Of a stretch of 64,000 bases of DNA, positions 23,038 to 32,501 are shown piece by piece (within the stretch, counting starts at the first letter, position 1; each line of letters starts with the position of its first letter). The translations under genes and the position numbers were made by a program. The notes below the pieces were generated by a model. The model was not told the origin of the DNA, ran no database searches, and saw only the letters and a program-made list of their open reading frames with translations. This DNA is from Bathynomus jamesi (taxonomy: Eukaryota; Arthropoda; Malacostraca; Isopoda; Cirolanidae), in assembly GCA_023014485.1 (NCBI GenBank), contig JAJOZX010003315.1:310001-374000 (forward strand). The letters run 5' to 3'.

Positions 23038-23369
23038 AGGTAATTTGTCTTAACGAATATTTCATCGTCACAAAAAATGTTTTCGTGTCCAGAGGCGGTT
23101 TACATATTAACCCCCTGCACTCGAGCTAATGACGCATTTCATTCAGATTATCTGGAGTCCTATAGATCGGGGGTAATTTTGCATTATGTAAAATCGAGCA
23201 CTTTCATGCGTAGTATATACCGGGTGTCCCCCAAAAATGTCCCTATTTCTAAATGGTCTAAACTAAACCCCCCCACCCCACTAAAGAAACGGAATCTAGG
23301 CAGAGACAAACAGAATAGGTACGTAAAACATAGGAGTTTATTAATCTTAATTAAATAACGTGTTCAGTG

Positions 23370-23710
23370 TAATGGCCATTTTTTCTATCACAATATTCAA
23401 TCTTACACAAATGTCACATAACTTTTGCAAATAGCTCAGTTGGGGTGTTGTTGATTACCTCATAGATTTTGGTCTTTAGGTCTTCAAGCGTCTTAGGTTT
23501 AGAATAGCTACCGTCTTTTACGTAACCCCACAAAAAAATGTTAGTGGGTGTGAGGTCAGGTAGGTATGGGGGCCATGAGGGGATATGAGTCGGCCGGAAA
23601 AATGCTTCTTCAACAAGTTGCGAGTTTCACAAGCAGCGTGTGGAGGTGCTCTATCTTCCTGAAACCACCGTGAAGTTGGGGTAATATAGTTATTTCTTTC
23701 GCGGGACAAA
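23370..23710 (-). pseudogene. Transposase C-terminal relic (DDE, 'QDGAPPH' type)
   Basis: Minus strand reads RWFQEDRAPPHAACETRNLL, matching the second catalytic block (FQQDGAPPH) of a Tc1/mariner-superfamily branch that also occurs at 40351-41139. Beyond it come LTFFCGV (family: DFFLWGY), then LKTKIYEVINNTP-like helix residues and a C-terminal NGHYTEHVI, in shifting frames. The final Asp block is eroded. Dead by frameshifts and loss of the first half. Confidence 0.7.
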
Positions 23711-24045
23711 CTAATTAGTTGTGGTAAGTAGGAATATCTTAGAAAGAACGGTTTTAATATATAATATTAAAGATATTAAAGATTATTAAAGATTAAATAT
23801 GTATAGGTATAGGCGGCGAAATTGTCGCCACAGTGGCTTATTGTCGCGCCATTTGATATCGTTAGTTTGGTATTAGAGGTTTTGATGTTTTTTTTTATTT
23901 TAAAACTTATTTTTTGCGAATCCATTTAATTTGTTAATGATTAAAACTTATTTATTTTCTATTTTTGTTTTCTTCGCTACATTTACGTTGAAATACGACA
24001 AAATTTGCCCTCCTTACTCTGGCTATACGTAAATCCGCCTATGGG

Positions 24046-24326
24046 CAGTGCTCGAATTGAGGGGAGATGGCATCCCCCTCGTTAAGTGAAAATCAAATAA
24101 CCATCCCCTGTGTTATCTAAATAAAATACGCTTTAACAACAACAACCAACAACCACCTAAAAATGCTGGAAAATTTTTTGAGAAAATAATAATAGAAAGA
24201 ATCTCACGAAATCGATCATTTTATTCTAATTAAAATAAATTATGTTTTACTTGGAGTTGTTATACGAGATTGCCAAACTTTAAAAATGTAGAGTGCACTT
24301 ACACAAAAAATATATAAATAGAAATA

Positions 24327-24361
<35 letters not shown>

Positions 24362-24448
24362 GCTTCATAAGCTGATATGGTACGTATTCAATGTCCATCC
24401 CACTCTACCCACCATCCCCCTTGTTAAAATTTTACAATTCGACCACTG
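24046..24448. mobile_element. Buster-type hAT MITE
   Basis: Ends CAGTGCTCGAATTG and, reversed, CAGTGGTCGAATTG, with subterminal CATCCCCCTCGTTAA and its inverse. Flanks GCCTATGG (24037-24044) and GGCTATGG (24449-24456) match at seven of eight bases with central TA. Nested in the element 23220-24595. (ATT)n lies inside at 24330-24360. Confidence 0.8.
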
Positions 24449-24605
24449 GGCTATGGGTATATGCATTTACTGTAGGTATCTATAAAATAAAAAAAAAACC
24501 AGTCTGTTGCCTTTCTGAAGAACAAAACCCAATAATAAAGTATACATATATTATAAAATAAGGGGGCAAGTAAAATAGGACTTTTGGGGGACACTATATA
24601 TATAT

Positions 24606-24607
24606 AT

Positions 24608-24638
<31 letters not shown>

Positions 24639-25086
24639 TGAATATTTGAGTTGATCATTAAAATTCATAATTTCTTCGCAGTTTTTCTGAATTTTTCCGT
24701 TTTCTTTTCCTATCTTATCATCTTATCATCTTGTTTAACTCCTTAGGTGTATAAAAATTATAACTGAAAATTCCGACCGTCATCAGACAAGGTATTAAGT
24801 AGACTTTGGTTTAAGTTAGGCGCTCTCGAGTCTGCCTATAAAGTCTGTGGTTACGATATTAGTCAAGACGTACATTTCTTAAGATTTAGGATTTAAAATT
24901 CTATATCCTTAATCCTTAATGTGTGGGTGGGGGTGGGGTGGGGGATTATACTTTTAGGTCATCTGTACTGTCTTTTCAACAATTAACAATTATTATTATT
25001 ATTATTTATTATTATATAATCTAATATTCTTCATATTAAATATTACAGGAAATATAAAAATACAAAGGATGGATATCTTTATTCAC
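24606..25086. other. No gene; (CA)n and (ATT)n
   Basis: A CA array lies at 24608-24635 and ATT repeats near 24990-25015. Otherwise nothing recognised. Confidence 0.5.
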
Positions 25087-25087
25087 A

Positions 25088-25164
<77 letters not shown>
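25087..25164. repeat. (TA)n microsatellite
   Basis: About 38 TA repeats; a shorter one lies at 25260-25290. Confidence 0.97.
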
Positions 25165-25167
<3 letters not shown>

Positions 25168-25257
25168 CACACACATTAACAAAATTTTATTATATATTTT
25201 AGGAAAGTATTTTGATTATTTGAATAACAAAGATTATTTAATACAACAATGACTCCG

Positions 25258-25290
<33 letters not shown>

Positions 25291-25291
<1 letters not shown>

Positions 25292-25570
25292 TTTCAAACC
25301 ACACTCAAACACTGTTCCAGCCTGACACACGAGAAAGGAAAGCCCTCCCTTCTCCTCACCACTTTGGCAGAGCATGATGCGACCCAAGACAGTTTCTTCG
25401 CCAGGAGCGACTCCTCGGGAAAGATGTACCCATCCTGTAGACTGGTGAGGACAAAGCGAAATTTCATTTCTCGCGCACCAGGCTGGAAAACTGCTGGACT
25501 GTGGTTACCTGCTGTTTCAAACTATTGTCTAGGTTCTAGCATTTGTTTTTTTTTTTCTTAAGGCTATAAA

Positions 25571-25575
<5 letters not shown>
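25291..25575. other. Possible diverged repeat related to 50619-50731
   Basis: Contains GAAAACTGCTGGACTGTGGT and TACCTGCTGTTTC, close to GAAACTGTTGGACTGTGGTT in the foldback at 50619-50731. The 65-codon frame here has no known domain. Confidence 0.4.

Positions 25576-25605
<30 letters not shown>
25576..25605. repeat. (TA)n microsatellite
   Basis: About 15 TA repeats. Confidence 0.95.
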
Positions 25606-25609
<4 letters not shown>

Positions 25610-25634
25610 CTACAAACACATCCATTTGAGATTG

Positions 25635-25784
25635 TAGTGTTGTTTTTAAGACATGTTTGGAGTAAGTAAAATCGCGAGCTTTTGTTCTCGTCAGAAGAGA
25701 TGGTCGCGCACACAATTAATACAAAATAATTGACACAAATCAGTTTATTATAAAAATGATTGAACTTCCATGACGTATACACGA

Positions 25785-25837
<53 letters not shown>

Positions 25838-26098
25838 AGGTATGTTTAATTGTATTTTTAGGGGTAATTTCGATTTATCAAAGTAGACACAATTAGATAA
25901 AACAGATAGATTCGCGCGCTTGCTTGCGCGCACACGATTGTATTGTTGGTTTTAAGACATGTTTGGAGTAAGTAAAAGCGCGAGCTTTTGTTCTCGTCAG
26001 AAGAGATGGTCGCGCACACAATTAATACAAAATAATTGACACAAATCAGTTTATTATAAAAAAATTGAACTTCCATGACGTATACACGAGTGTATATA

Positions 26099-26144
<46 letters not shown>

Positions 26145-26241
26145 TACATATATATATATATTGTAGGTATGTTTAATTGTATTTTTAGGGGTAATTTCGA
26201 TTTATCAAAGTAGACACAATTAGATAAAACAGATAGATTCG

Positions 26242-26272
<31 letters not shown>

Positions 26273-26275
26273 AGG
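25635..26275. repeat. Tandem duplication, unit about 305-320 bp, each with internal (TA)n
   Basis: The segment from TTTTAAGACATGTTTGGAGT to AGATAGATTCGCGCGC occurs at about 25646-25920 and again at about 25951-26250, nearly identical except for the length of the internal (TA)n. Each has a CGAGCTTTTGTTCTCG hairpin beside TCAGAAG. On the minus strand this reads CTTCTGACGAGAACAAAAGC, the style of PLE pseudo-LTR ends. Two direct pseudo-LTRs are a possible reading, but the GAAA box is missing. Confidence 0.8.
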
Positions 26276-26647
26276 TGATAGTTTTATTTCTTAAGTCTAT
26301 TCATTGCTTTTATTCACTTAATACTAATAATAATAATAATGATAATATTAATAATAATAATTAATTTGGTATCCCATCCCAATCTCCGTGCCCTAATCAT
26401 TAATTTAAACCACTTAATCAAAATTATTTTTCAGAGTAAAAAATTACACATACACATATCCCGCAAATGAGTCGAGATGCTGCAGAGGTGTCGACCGTAT
26501 ATGGGCCTATATATATATTGCAGTTTAAATACTAGATCACAATATATGACGAGAATGGTTACCAATTATATATATATATTCTTAAAAAATTATATGAGCG
26601 TTATACAGTTTTATCTGCATGCAAAGTATACATAAAAAACAACAAAT

Positions 26648-26705
<58 letters not shown>

Positions 26706-26965
26706 ATATATATATATATTGACATATAAAAAATAGGATTCAAATTATCTGTTCATATCATTAAAGATATACCTTTTATACTTTTATTATTATATATTCA
26801 TAATATATTAAGTATATTTTAGTATAATATATATATATATATATAAGGGAGAGAGTGGGGTCATTGTGAAACGCGGGTAATTATATTAGATAAATTGGTT
26901 GGTTATTAAAAGAGGTTTAGGGATTATGAGTAAAATCTGAAACTTCATTCAATGCTTCGTTACTT
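26276..26965. other. No gene; several microsatellites
   Basis: (AAT)n near 26320-26360, CA/TA near 26648-26720 and TA near 26827-26845. Nothing coding. Confidence 0.5.
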
Positions 26966-26967
26966 TA

Positions 26968-27199
26968 GGTCGGCTACACGCAGGATCGTCCCGCTACTCA
27001 CGACTCGGGTCGTGACGATTCGAGTCGTGCGTGATTTTACATTGACAGAATGGGAGCCCCACGATTCTAGGAAATCGCGTCGCGGTCGCTGCAGTTTGCG
27101 GGGCTCCCATTCTGTCAATGTATAATCACACGCGACTCGAATCGTCACGACCCGAGTTGTCAGTCGTGAGTCGCGGAACGATCCTGCGTGGGACCGGCC
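26968..27199. mobile_element. PIF/Harbinger-like MITE, TTA target duplication
   Basis: Termini GGTCGGCTACACGCAGGATC and, reversed, GGCCGGTCCCACGCAGGATC, flanked by TTA on both sides. Arms of about 100 bp share ACATTGACAGAATGGGAGCC. The 3-bp TTA duplication suggests PIF/Harbinger (inference). Half-copies occur at 49985-50082 and 58015-58115. Confidence 0.78.
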
Positions 27200-27525
27200 T
27201 TAGTGAGTGGTTGGTTGCTCGTAAAGGTAAGAAAAAGAATGGTATTTAATGGTCCTGCGAGTGGTATCTGTGATATGGGTATCGTAATATAGAATTAATG
27301 TTATATTTTTAAAATGGACGTTTTCAAGTCATCTGAAATTTTTGAAAAAATTCATTTACAGAAATTATTTTTAATTTTCTGGGTAACTGTTCAACTCTCT
27401 TCTGGAGGTAACCGAACTAAGGCCTGTTTTTCGAAACTACAACTTTGTGGGTATTTCGCGGAGACTTTGGGGCCCTAATTTTTTTTTGTTTTTTAGCTAT
27501 TCCTTATTAACTCCCAATAACTTTG

Positions 27526-27569
<44 letters not shown>

Positions 27570-27979
27570 CGGGAAAGGTGGGGGGAGGTTGTAGGTTTAT
27601 AAAGGTTAAAAAGCTGTTGTTTAAATTAAACTATACTGTGAACTGGAGTCGAACCCTCGTATACATCGTATGGTGTATCGCATCCAACCATAACAATATA
27701 ATTTCAGTATTTTAAACTTCTAAAAAATTTGTTAAAATATATTCTATTTAAAATGTAATAGAATACATAATAAAGAAGAATTACATCACAGAATGTAATG
27801 ACCAAATAATTACATCATAGAATGGACTCGGAATTAATTCTAATGTAAGACATATTCTAAATACATTATCTTAATATAAAATTATTTTATTTTAGAATTC
27901 AAGTGCACTTTAAAAGATTCTTTCACCAAATTTGACACAATTCATACGGAACATGAAAGAATTCCTGTATAGAATTATA
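27200..27979. other. No gene; (TA)n and AGAAT-rich DNA
   Basis: (TA)n at 27533-27566. A GGTTCGACTCC box B-like string lies on the minus strand near 27656 without a convincing box A. From about 27720 the sequence is rich in TAGAAT/ATTCTA words. Confidence 0.45.
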
Positions 27980-28379
27980 CAGGGTGTCCCATAAGTGCGG
28001 TCTCATAGGAAAATTTATTTTAAATTAAATTTACAAAATCAATACATTAATACTAAAACAAATATTCAAATTGATGTCTTGTTTTGGGACCTCTTTTTTT
28101 TTGTTGCAGGTAGAATAACACGCAGTGGCTAATATGGAATGAGTTACACTTCTGAAGAAAAGGCCTCCGCCTCCTCACTTCCATATTAGGCCTCAGCTTT
28201 TTCCTTAGGACTGTAACTCACTTCCATATTAGCCATTGCGTGTTATTCTACCTGCAACAAAAAAAACAAGGTCCCAAAACAAGACATCAATTTGAAAATT
28301 TGTTTTAGTTCTAATGTATTACTTTTCGTAAATTTAATTTAAAGTAAATTTTCGGATGATGCACTTATGGGGCACCCTG
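27980..28379. mobile_element. TIR foldback element, tips CAGGGTGTCCCATAAGT
   Basis: Left tip CAGGGTGTCCCATAAGTGCG, right tip reversed CAGGGTGCCCCATAAGTGCA, TA on both sides. Arms of nearly 200 bp include GCAGGTAGAATAACACGCA on both sides around a short centre. It shares ends and internal sequence with 39028-39293. Tc1/mariner-superfamily MITE by TA insertion (inference). Confidence 0.85.
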
Positions 28380-28619
28380 TATATTATGGCAAAATATATT
28401 TTAAACATTTTATAATAGAATATTATGTTTATACCGAAATTCGGCTAATATTAAGTTTCCGGGTACCAGGTTACACTTGTTTATGTGGTCGGTTTAGATT
28501 GGTTAGTTACTTCCCACGTGACCATTTTCGGCCAATCACGATCTTTTTAACATTTCGACTTTGTCAAAAACACTGGTCTCCGCGGAACTTAATATTTACC
28601 TGAATTTCAACACACAAAT
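28380..28619. other. No gene seen
   Basis: Short open frame 28367-28603 without recognisable domain. Confidence 0.4.
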
Positions 28620-29106
28620 AAAAAAAAAAAATTCTACTAGAATATGTGAAGTAGAATGAGTAGAATACGTAAGTAGAAAGAATTCCAGTTTAGAAAATAC
28701 TTGGAACATATATATATATATATACACAAGGTGCTTAAAAAAAATGTTACCACATATATGGTAAAATTTTGTTAAACACCCTGTAGATATTCTGATAGAA
28801 TATAATATTATGTAATTCTACTGAAATTTAAGTACAAATTTAAAGACGTATTCTGCTAGAATAAATGTTTAAAAAAATCTATGGAGGAAGAATTCCAGTA
28901 TAGAATAAATACTTCAGATAAATTGTATAATATTTGGGTATTCTACGAGAATAAATGTATTAGAATACATATTGAAACAAAGAATTGAAGTATAGAATAA
29001 ATACTTATTATTATACATTACGTATTAAAGTATAGTTTAAGTTTATTCTAATAGAATATTGGGGCATTATGTTGAAATTCAAACATATTTTTTAAGCATA
29101 TTTTAC
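28620..29106. repeat. TAGAAT-word-rich low-complexity DNA
   Basis: Irregular repetition of AGAAT, TAGAATAAAT and ATTCTA on both strands. The same vocabulary occurs at 27720-27970 and 30495-30540, so later insertions appear to have split one low-complexity domain. Confidence 0.5.
28725..28784. mobile_element. 60-bp MITE
   Basis: CACAAGGTGCTTAAAAAAAA at left and reversed CAGGGTGTTTAACAAAATTT at right, with GTTACC/GGTAA inner ends. The left side joins (TA)n. A minimal pair of inverted repeats. Confidence 0.65.
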
Positions 29107-29109
29107 TAG

Positions 29110-29147
<38 letters not shown>
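29107..29147. repeat. (TA)n microsatellite
   Basis: About 18 TA repeats. Confidence 0.95.
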
Positions 29148-29150
<3 letters not shown>

Positions 29151-29229
29151 GTATCAGGACAATATCCCCCGAATATATATAATACCACTGTCTATATATA
29201 TACCCCTTTAGGTTAGGTTAGATAAAAAG

Positions 29230-29662
29230 TTTGCGCTCAATATGAGAATGATAGCAGCCTTGTCCCTTGTCCCACCTGACAATGTTGTTGCAGCATTTGA
29301 AGAATTATATGAAATCCTGACCCCAGACACTCATTGAGTAGTTGATTATTTTGAAGACACGTACATTGGAAGACCACATCGTCGAGGACGTCGAAAACCA
29401 ATGTTTGATTTAGATATGTGGAATATATATGATAGAGCAAAAGAGGGATTGCCAAAAACCAACATTTCTCTCGAAAGATGGCGTATGAGCTTTACGTCCG
29501 ATGCTTCATGCGCTCACCCAAACATCTGGAAATTTATTTCATTTATTCAACGCGAACAATCACTGCAACAAGTTCATATTATTCAGAGAGTAGCGGGTCA
29601 TGCTACACAACCCAGAAGAAAAAATATCAAGACTCTGCAGCCAGGCTTTTGACGGTGATCCG
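29230..29662 (+). pseudogene. MULE-type transposase C-terminal relic
   Basis: Plus-strand reading: RMIAALSLVPPDNVVAAFEE then LYEILTPDTH, one stop, VVDYFEDTYIGRPHRRGRR, MFDLDMWNIYDRAKEGLPKT, NISLERW, then HPNIWKFISFIQREQSL. This PxxVxxxFEEL...FEDTYIG...W..Y.R...GLPRTNN..EGWH pattern is the C-terminal part common in animal MULE-family proteins, found downstream of the catalytic DDE core. The catalytic core and zinc finger are missing. One internal stop near 29336 and a shift near 29640 are visible. No database check was possible. Confidence 0.68.
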
Positions 29663-29754
29663 AGGGTAGGAAAATAGAGAGATTTTACAGTTTAATCTAA
29701 CAAATTGTCAAAATTATCTTTCCCACTGTGACATTGACTTTAAATTGACTATAA

Positions 29755-29882
29755 ATTGTCCGCGAGGGATATTGTCCTCGGAGGATATTGTCCTCGGGGG
29801 GTATTGTCCTCGGGGATATTATCCTCGGGGGATATTGTCCGCGAAGGGATATTGTCAGCGGGGGAATATTGTCCTAGAGGCA
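29755..29882. repeat. 16-19-bp minisatellite of a terminal motif
   Basis: About seven to eight copies of GGATATTGTCCTCGGGG variants. It is the inverse complement of the single left-end motif at 29155-29172. Confidence 0.85.
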
Positions 29883-29904
29883 TATATATATATATATATA
29901 TATA

Positions 29905-30476
29905 TAGGGTGTCCGAGAATTATCTGTACAATATTTGGCTGTTATTAAAAGTCAACCATGAAGTGTAGAAATTCCAGTGTTGTCCCATTTTACAGAGAAT
30001 CTCATTAAGTTTTTTTTATACCAAGTTTTGACAAGTTTTTTAGAAATTCCAGTGTGTCCGAACATTATCTGTACAATTTCATCTTTTAATAAAATTCTTG
30101 ATAACACACGTAAAATTCTTAAACAAGATTATTTAGAATCTGTATTTTCAAAAGTTTCTTTTATTAAAGTAACGTTGTTACAAACATTCGATATGTGCAC
30201 CATTAGTGATTCGCAAAACATCCAATCGATACTCCAAATGTTGCCATGTACGCTGCAGCATATCCACATCAATTCGCTCAATAGCAGCTGTGATTCTTGC
30301 TTTTAAATCATCAATGTCTGTGACCCGCGTACATTTCTAAAAAACTTGTCAAAACGTGGTATCATAAAAAACTTAATGAGATTCTCTGTAAAATGGGACA
30401 ACACTGGAATTTCTACACTTCATGGTTGACTTTTAATAACAGCCAAAATTGTACAGATAATTCTCGGACACCCTGT
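29905..30476. mobile_element. TIR element, tips AGGGTGTCCGAGAATTATCT
   Basis: Inverted arms of about 145 bp at each end between two (TA)n arrays. Arms include GTCAACCATGAAGTGTAGAA and its inverse. The 0.57-kb element keeps only a transposase tail. Confidence 0.88.
30170..30325 (-). pseudogene. Transposase C-terminal remnant
   Basis: Minus strand reads VTDIDDLKARITAAIERIDV then DMLQRTWQHLEYRLDVL, TNGAHIE. This is the usual C-terminal helix of a Tc1/mariner-superfamily transposase in arthropods (KARI..AI..I....LQ.....EYRLDV.R.TNGAHIE). All catalytic parts are deleted. Confidence 0.65.
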
Positions 30477-30534
30477 ATATATATATATATATAATGACGC
30501 AGAATACCAATATAGAATATATTTGGGATAAATT

Positions 30535-30659
<125 letters not shown>

Positions 30660-30701
30660 AAATATATTGTAATAGGATATTAAGTCATTGTTTAGAGGAT
30701 T

Positions 30702-31469
30702 CTAAACGTAACTTTCCTTTTCTTCGTCTTGGGCATTTGGACATTTGGTTGATATGTATGTAATGGAGACCTGTTCTTCTTTTCCGTTCGTATTGTTACT
30801 TTGGGCACGAGAACACGTGGGTATTTTACACGTTTTTCTTATTTCCCCTCTGTCCGAGAGATGCGAAGGGCTGGGCAACATCGTGGCACTCCTGCCCAAA
30901 AAGGGACTTTTGCCCCCTACTTTCAAGTGGTTTTTGTTCGGACTGAGACTGGTGCTCCTGAAGGGATTCTTCCGCGAGTTTGAACTCGAAGATGAGATTT
31001 TGCTGAGGAAGTTCTTCCTGTAGGAGGAGGAGGAGGTGGTCCTGTCTGAGGCGGGGCTGCTCAGCTGGGTAGAGAGGGTGAGGGAGGAATTGGTACGGTG
31101 AAGGAAAAATGGGCTGGGGTGGGCGGAAGAAGTGGACCGATTGTGGGCAGCGCTGTTTGGGGTAAGCTTCAAGGAATGGGTGGCAAAGGGCGAACGTTGC
31201 TGTTGTCTCTCCGCGTACCAAGGTACGGTACAAGACCTCTCCAGATGATGAGAGGCGTTAATTATGGGTAAGGCTACGCCCACCTGCAAGGTCACACCAG
31301 GGTGGAAAGAGGAAGTTCGGGAAATACTGCCCTGCTTCTTCTTGAATCCCAAAATCCGGGATAAAGAATCCCTGAATCTAGAGGAGGTTAGATTGTAAAG
31401 AACAGGGTTCACGGCTGAGTTCACGTAGATCATTGTCCTTGAGAAAAAAATTATATTGAAATACCAGTC
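30702..31469 (-). CDS. Neuropeptide-type GPCR, last exon (TM7 and C-tail)
   Basis: Final exon of a rhodopsin-class receptor that would signal through G proteins at the plasma membrane. The acceptor is a pyrimidine-rich GTTTCCCTCAG, and the exon opens in phase 0 with DWYFNIIFFSRTMIYVNSAV. TM7 carries the diagnostic NPVLYN (an NPxxY variant), followed by LTSSRFRDSLSRIL, the usual helix 8. A long tail of about 215 residues follows, rich in Ser, Thr and Asn with many potential phosphorylation sites, no recognisable domain, and stop at 30702. The previous exon (31726-31836) ends in phase 0, so they join without a shift. TM6-TM7 most resemble vertebrate TRH receptors and arthropod receptors annotated TRHR-like (including CNMamide-receptor-type). 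The exact ligand is not determinable from this. Confidence 0.85.
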   Translation of the reverse strand, partial: DWYFNIIFFSRTMIYVNSAVNPVLYNLTSSRFRDSLSRILGFKKKQGSISRTSSFHPGVTLQVGVALPIINASHHLERSCTVPWYAERQQQRSPFATHSLKLTPNSAAHNRSTSSAHPSPFFLHRTNSSLTLSTQLSSPASDRTTSSSSYRKNFLSKISSSSSNSRKNPFRSTSLSPNKNHLKVGGKSPFLGRSATMLPSPSHLSDRGEIRKTCKIPTCSRAQSNNTNGKEEQVSITYISTKCPNAQDEEKESYV

Positions 31470-31725
31470 CTGAGGGAAACAAAAAAAAAAGAAAAGAGGA
31501 AACCATTACTAAGAAGGTAGTTACCCCTAACGATAAAAGCGCCCATCAACAAATGAGACATAAACGCTTTATTGACATCTTAGAAACTTTTATGACGTTT
31601 TCTAACCGTCCAATTCCAGGTGGTTGTACTTTATTTTTTTTATTCTACAGTATTAAAAAAATTCGACGTTTTCCCTCACTCAATGACCTTATCGGTTATG
31701 TATATATTATGAAACGTATACTTAC

Positions 31726-31836
31726 GCTGCTCAACGTGGAAACGTCTGAAACGAAGAAATGCCAAAGACTGAACACGTGGTACGGCATTAAGCAGATGAA
31801 AAAGCTGGCAACCACAGTGCCCAACATCACCACAAC
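31726..31836 (-). CDS. Neuropeptide-type GPCR, TM6 exon
   Basis: Exon of exactly 37 codons between acceptor TTTTGAAAG and donor AGC|GTAAGT. It encodes VVVMLGTVVASFFICLMPYH and VFSLWHFFVSDVSTLSS. The FxxCxMPYH string is the TM6 Cys-x-x-Pro toggle region of class A receptors. Both boundaries are phase 0. The residues joined upstream (ARKQ from 38553-38702, then VVVMLG) reproduce the RKQ-V..ML spacing at the cytoplasmic end of TM6 in TRH-receptor-like proteins. The exon lies outside the longer open frames because it has no neighbouring Met or stop of its own. The short intron to the last exon is 256 bp. Confidence 0.84.
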
Positions 31837-31904
31837 CTTTCAAAATTAACTTGGGTTAATTATTTAGTTCAGTTACTAGTGCTAATAAAATAAATTAATC
31901 AGAG

Positions 31905-32290
31905 ATCATATATTAGGTTAGGTTAGGTTAGTTGGGGGATAGGTGAGGTTAGGTTAGTTAAGTGAGTTTAGGCTAGGTGGGGTTAGGTTAAGTTAGCTAA
32001 GTGGGCTTAGGTTAGGTGGAGTTAGGTTACAAGGAAAAGTACCTCAAAAGGCCTTGCGGTGAGGTTAGGTTAGTTAAGTGAGTTTAGGTTAGGTGGGTTA
32101 GGTTAGGTTTGGTATTATTTATGTTAGGTGAGGTTAGGTATTGCTTAATTTAGATTAGGGAGGTTACGTATTTGTTAATTTAGGTTAGGTTAGGTGAGCT
32201 AAGGATACGTTAGTTTAGGTTCTGTTTAGGTTAGGTTAGGTGTTGTTTAGTTTAGATTAGGTTACGTGACTGTGGTAACGTTAGGTTAGA
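31905..32290 (+). repeat. Degenerate TTAGG-type (GGTTAGGTTAGG) tract
   Basis: Nearly 400 bp dominated by GGTTAGGT, GGTTAGTT, TTTAGGTTAGGTGAG and similar. This is the arthropod telomere pentamer in strongly diverged form, inside a GPCR intron. Confidence 0.8.
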
Positions 32291-32440
32291 TTTTGTCTCA
32301 AACTGTTTAGTATATACAAGTAACCAAATTTTAATTAAAAAAAAAAACCAAGTTGCAACAACCAAAATAATGAGTGAACTACCTGAAGACTACCTGACAA
32401 TCATTCCAAATGGTTAGATTAGAATAATTATAAGATGGCT

Positions 32441-32442
<2 letters not shown>

Positions 32443-32498
<56 letters not shown>
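32443..32498. repeat. (TA)n microsatellite
   Basis: About 27 TA repeats abutting the next TIR element. Confidence 0.97.

Positions 32499-32501
<3 letters not shown>

Larger units (their letters stand above)
23220..24595 (-). mobile_element. Mariner/Tc1-superfamily element with nested hAT
   Basis: Termini CGGGTGTCCCCCAAAA at 23220 and, reversed, GTGTCCCCCAAAAGTCC at 24595 abut TA, and the right end runs into (TA)n. Minus-strand transposase remnants lie at the left, and a 0.4-kb hAT insertion (24046-24448) lies within it. The gene's N-terminal half is unrecognisable. Confidence 0.8.
29155..29882 (+). mobile_element. MULE-like element relic
   Basis: The left end carries CAGGACAATATCCCCCGA (29155-29172). 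The right side is an array of the inverse motif, GGGGATATTGTCCTCG (29755-29882). Between them lies a transposase relic (29230-29662). I infer one element whose right terminal motif was amplified in tandem. Target duplication not identified. Confidence 0.55.

Noticed and set aside
30745..31023. Plus-strand frames over the GPCR C-tail
   Set aside because: Opposite strand of the well-supported last GPCR exon.
31553..31849. 98-codon plus-strand frame
   Set aside because: Overlaps the TM6 exon antisense; the minus strand has splice sites and TM6 motifs, the plus strand has none.
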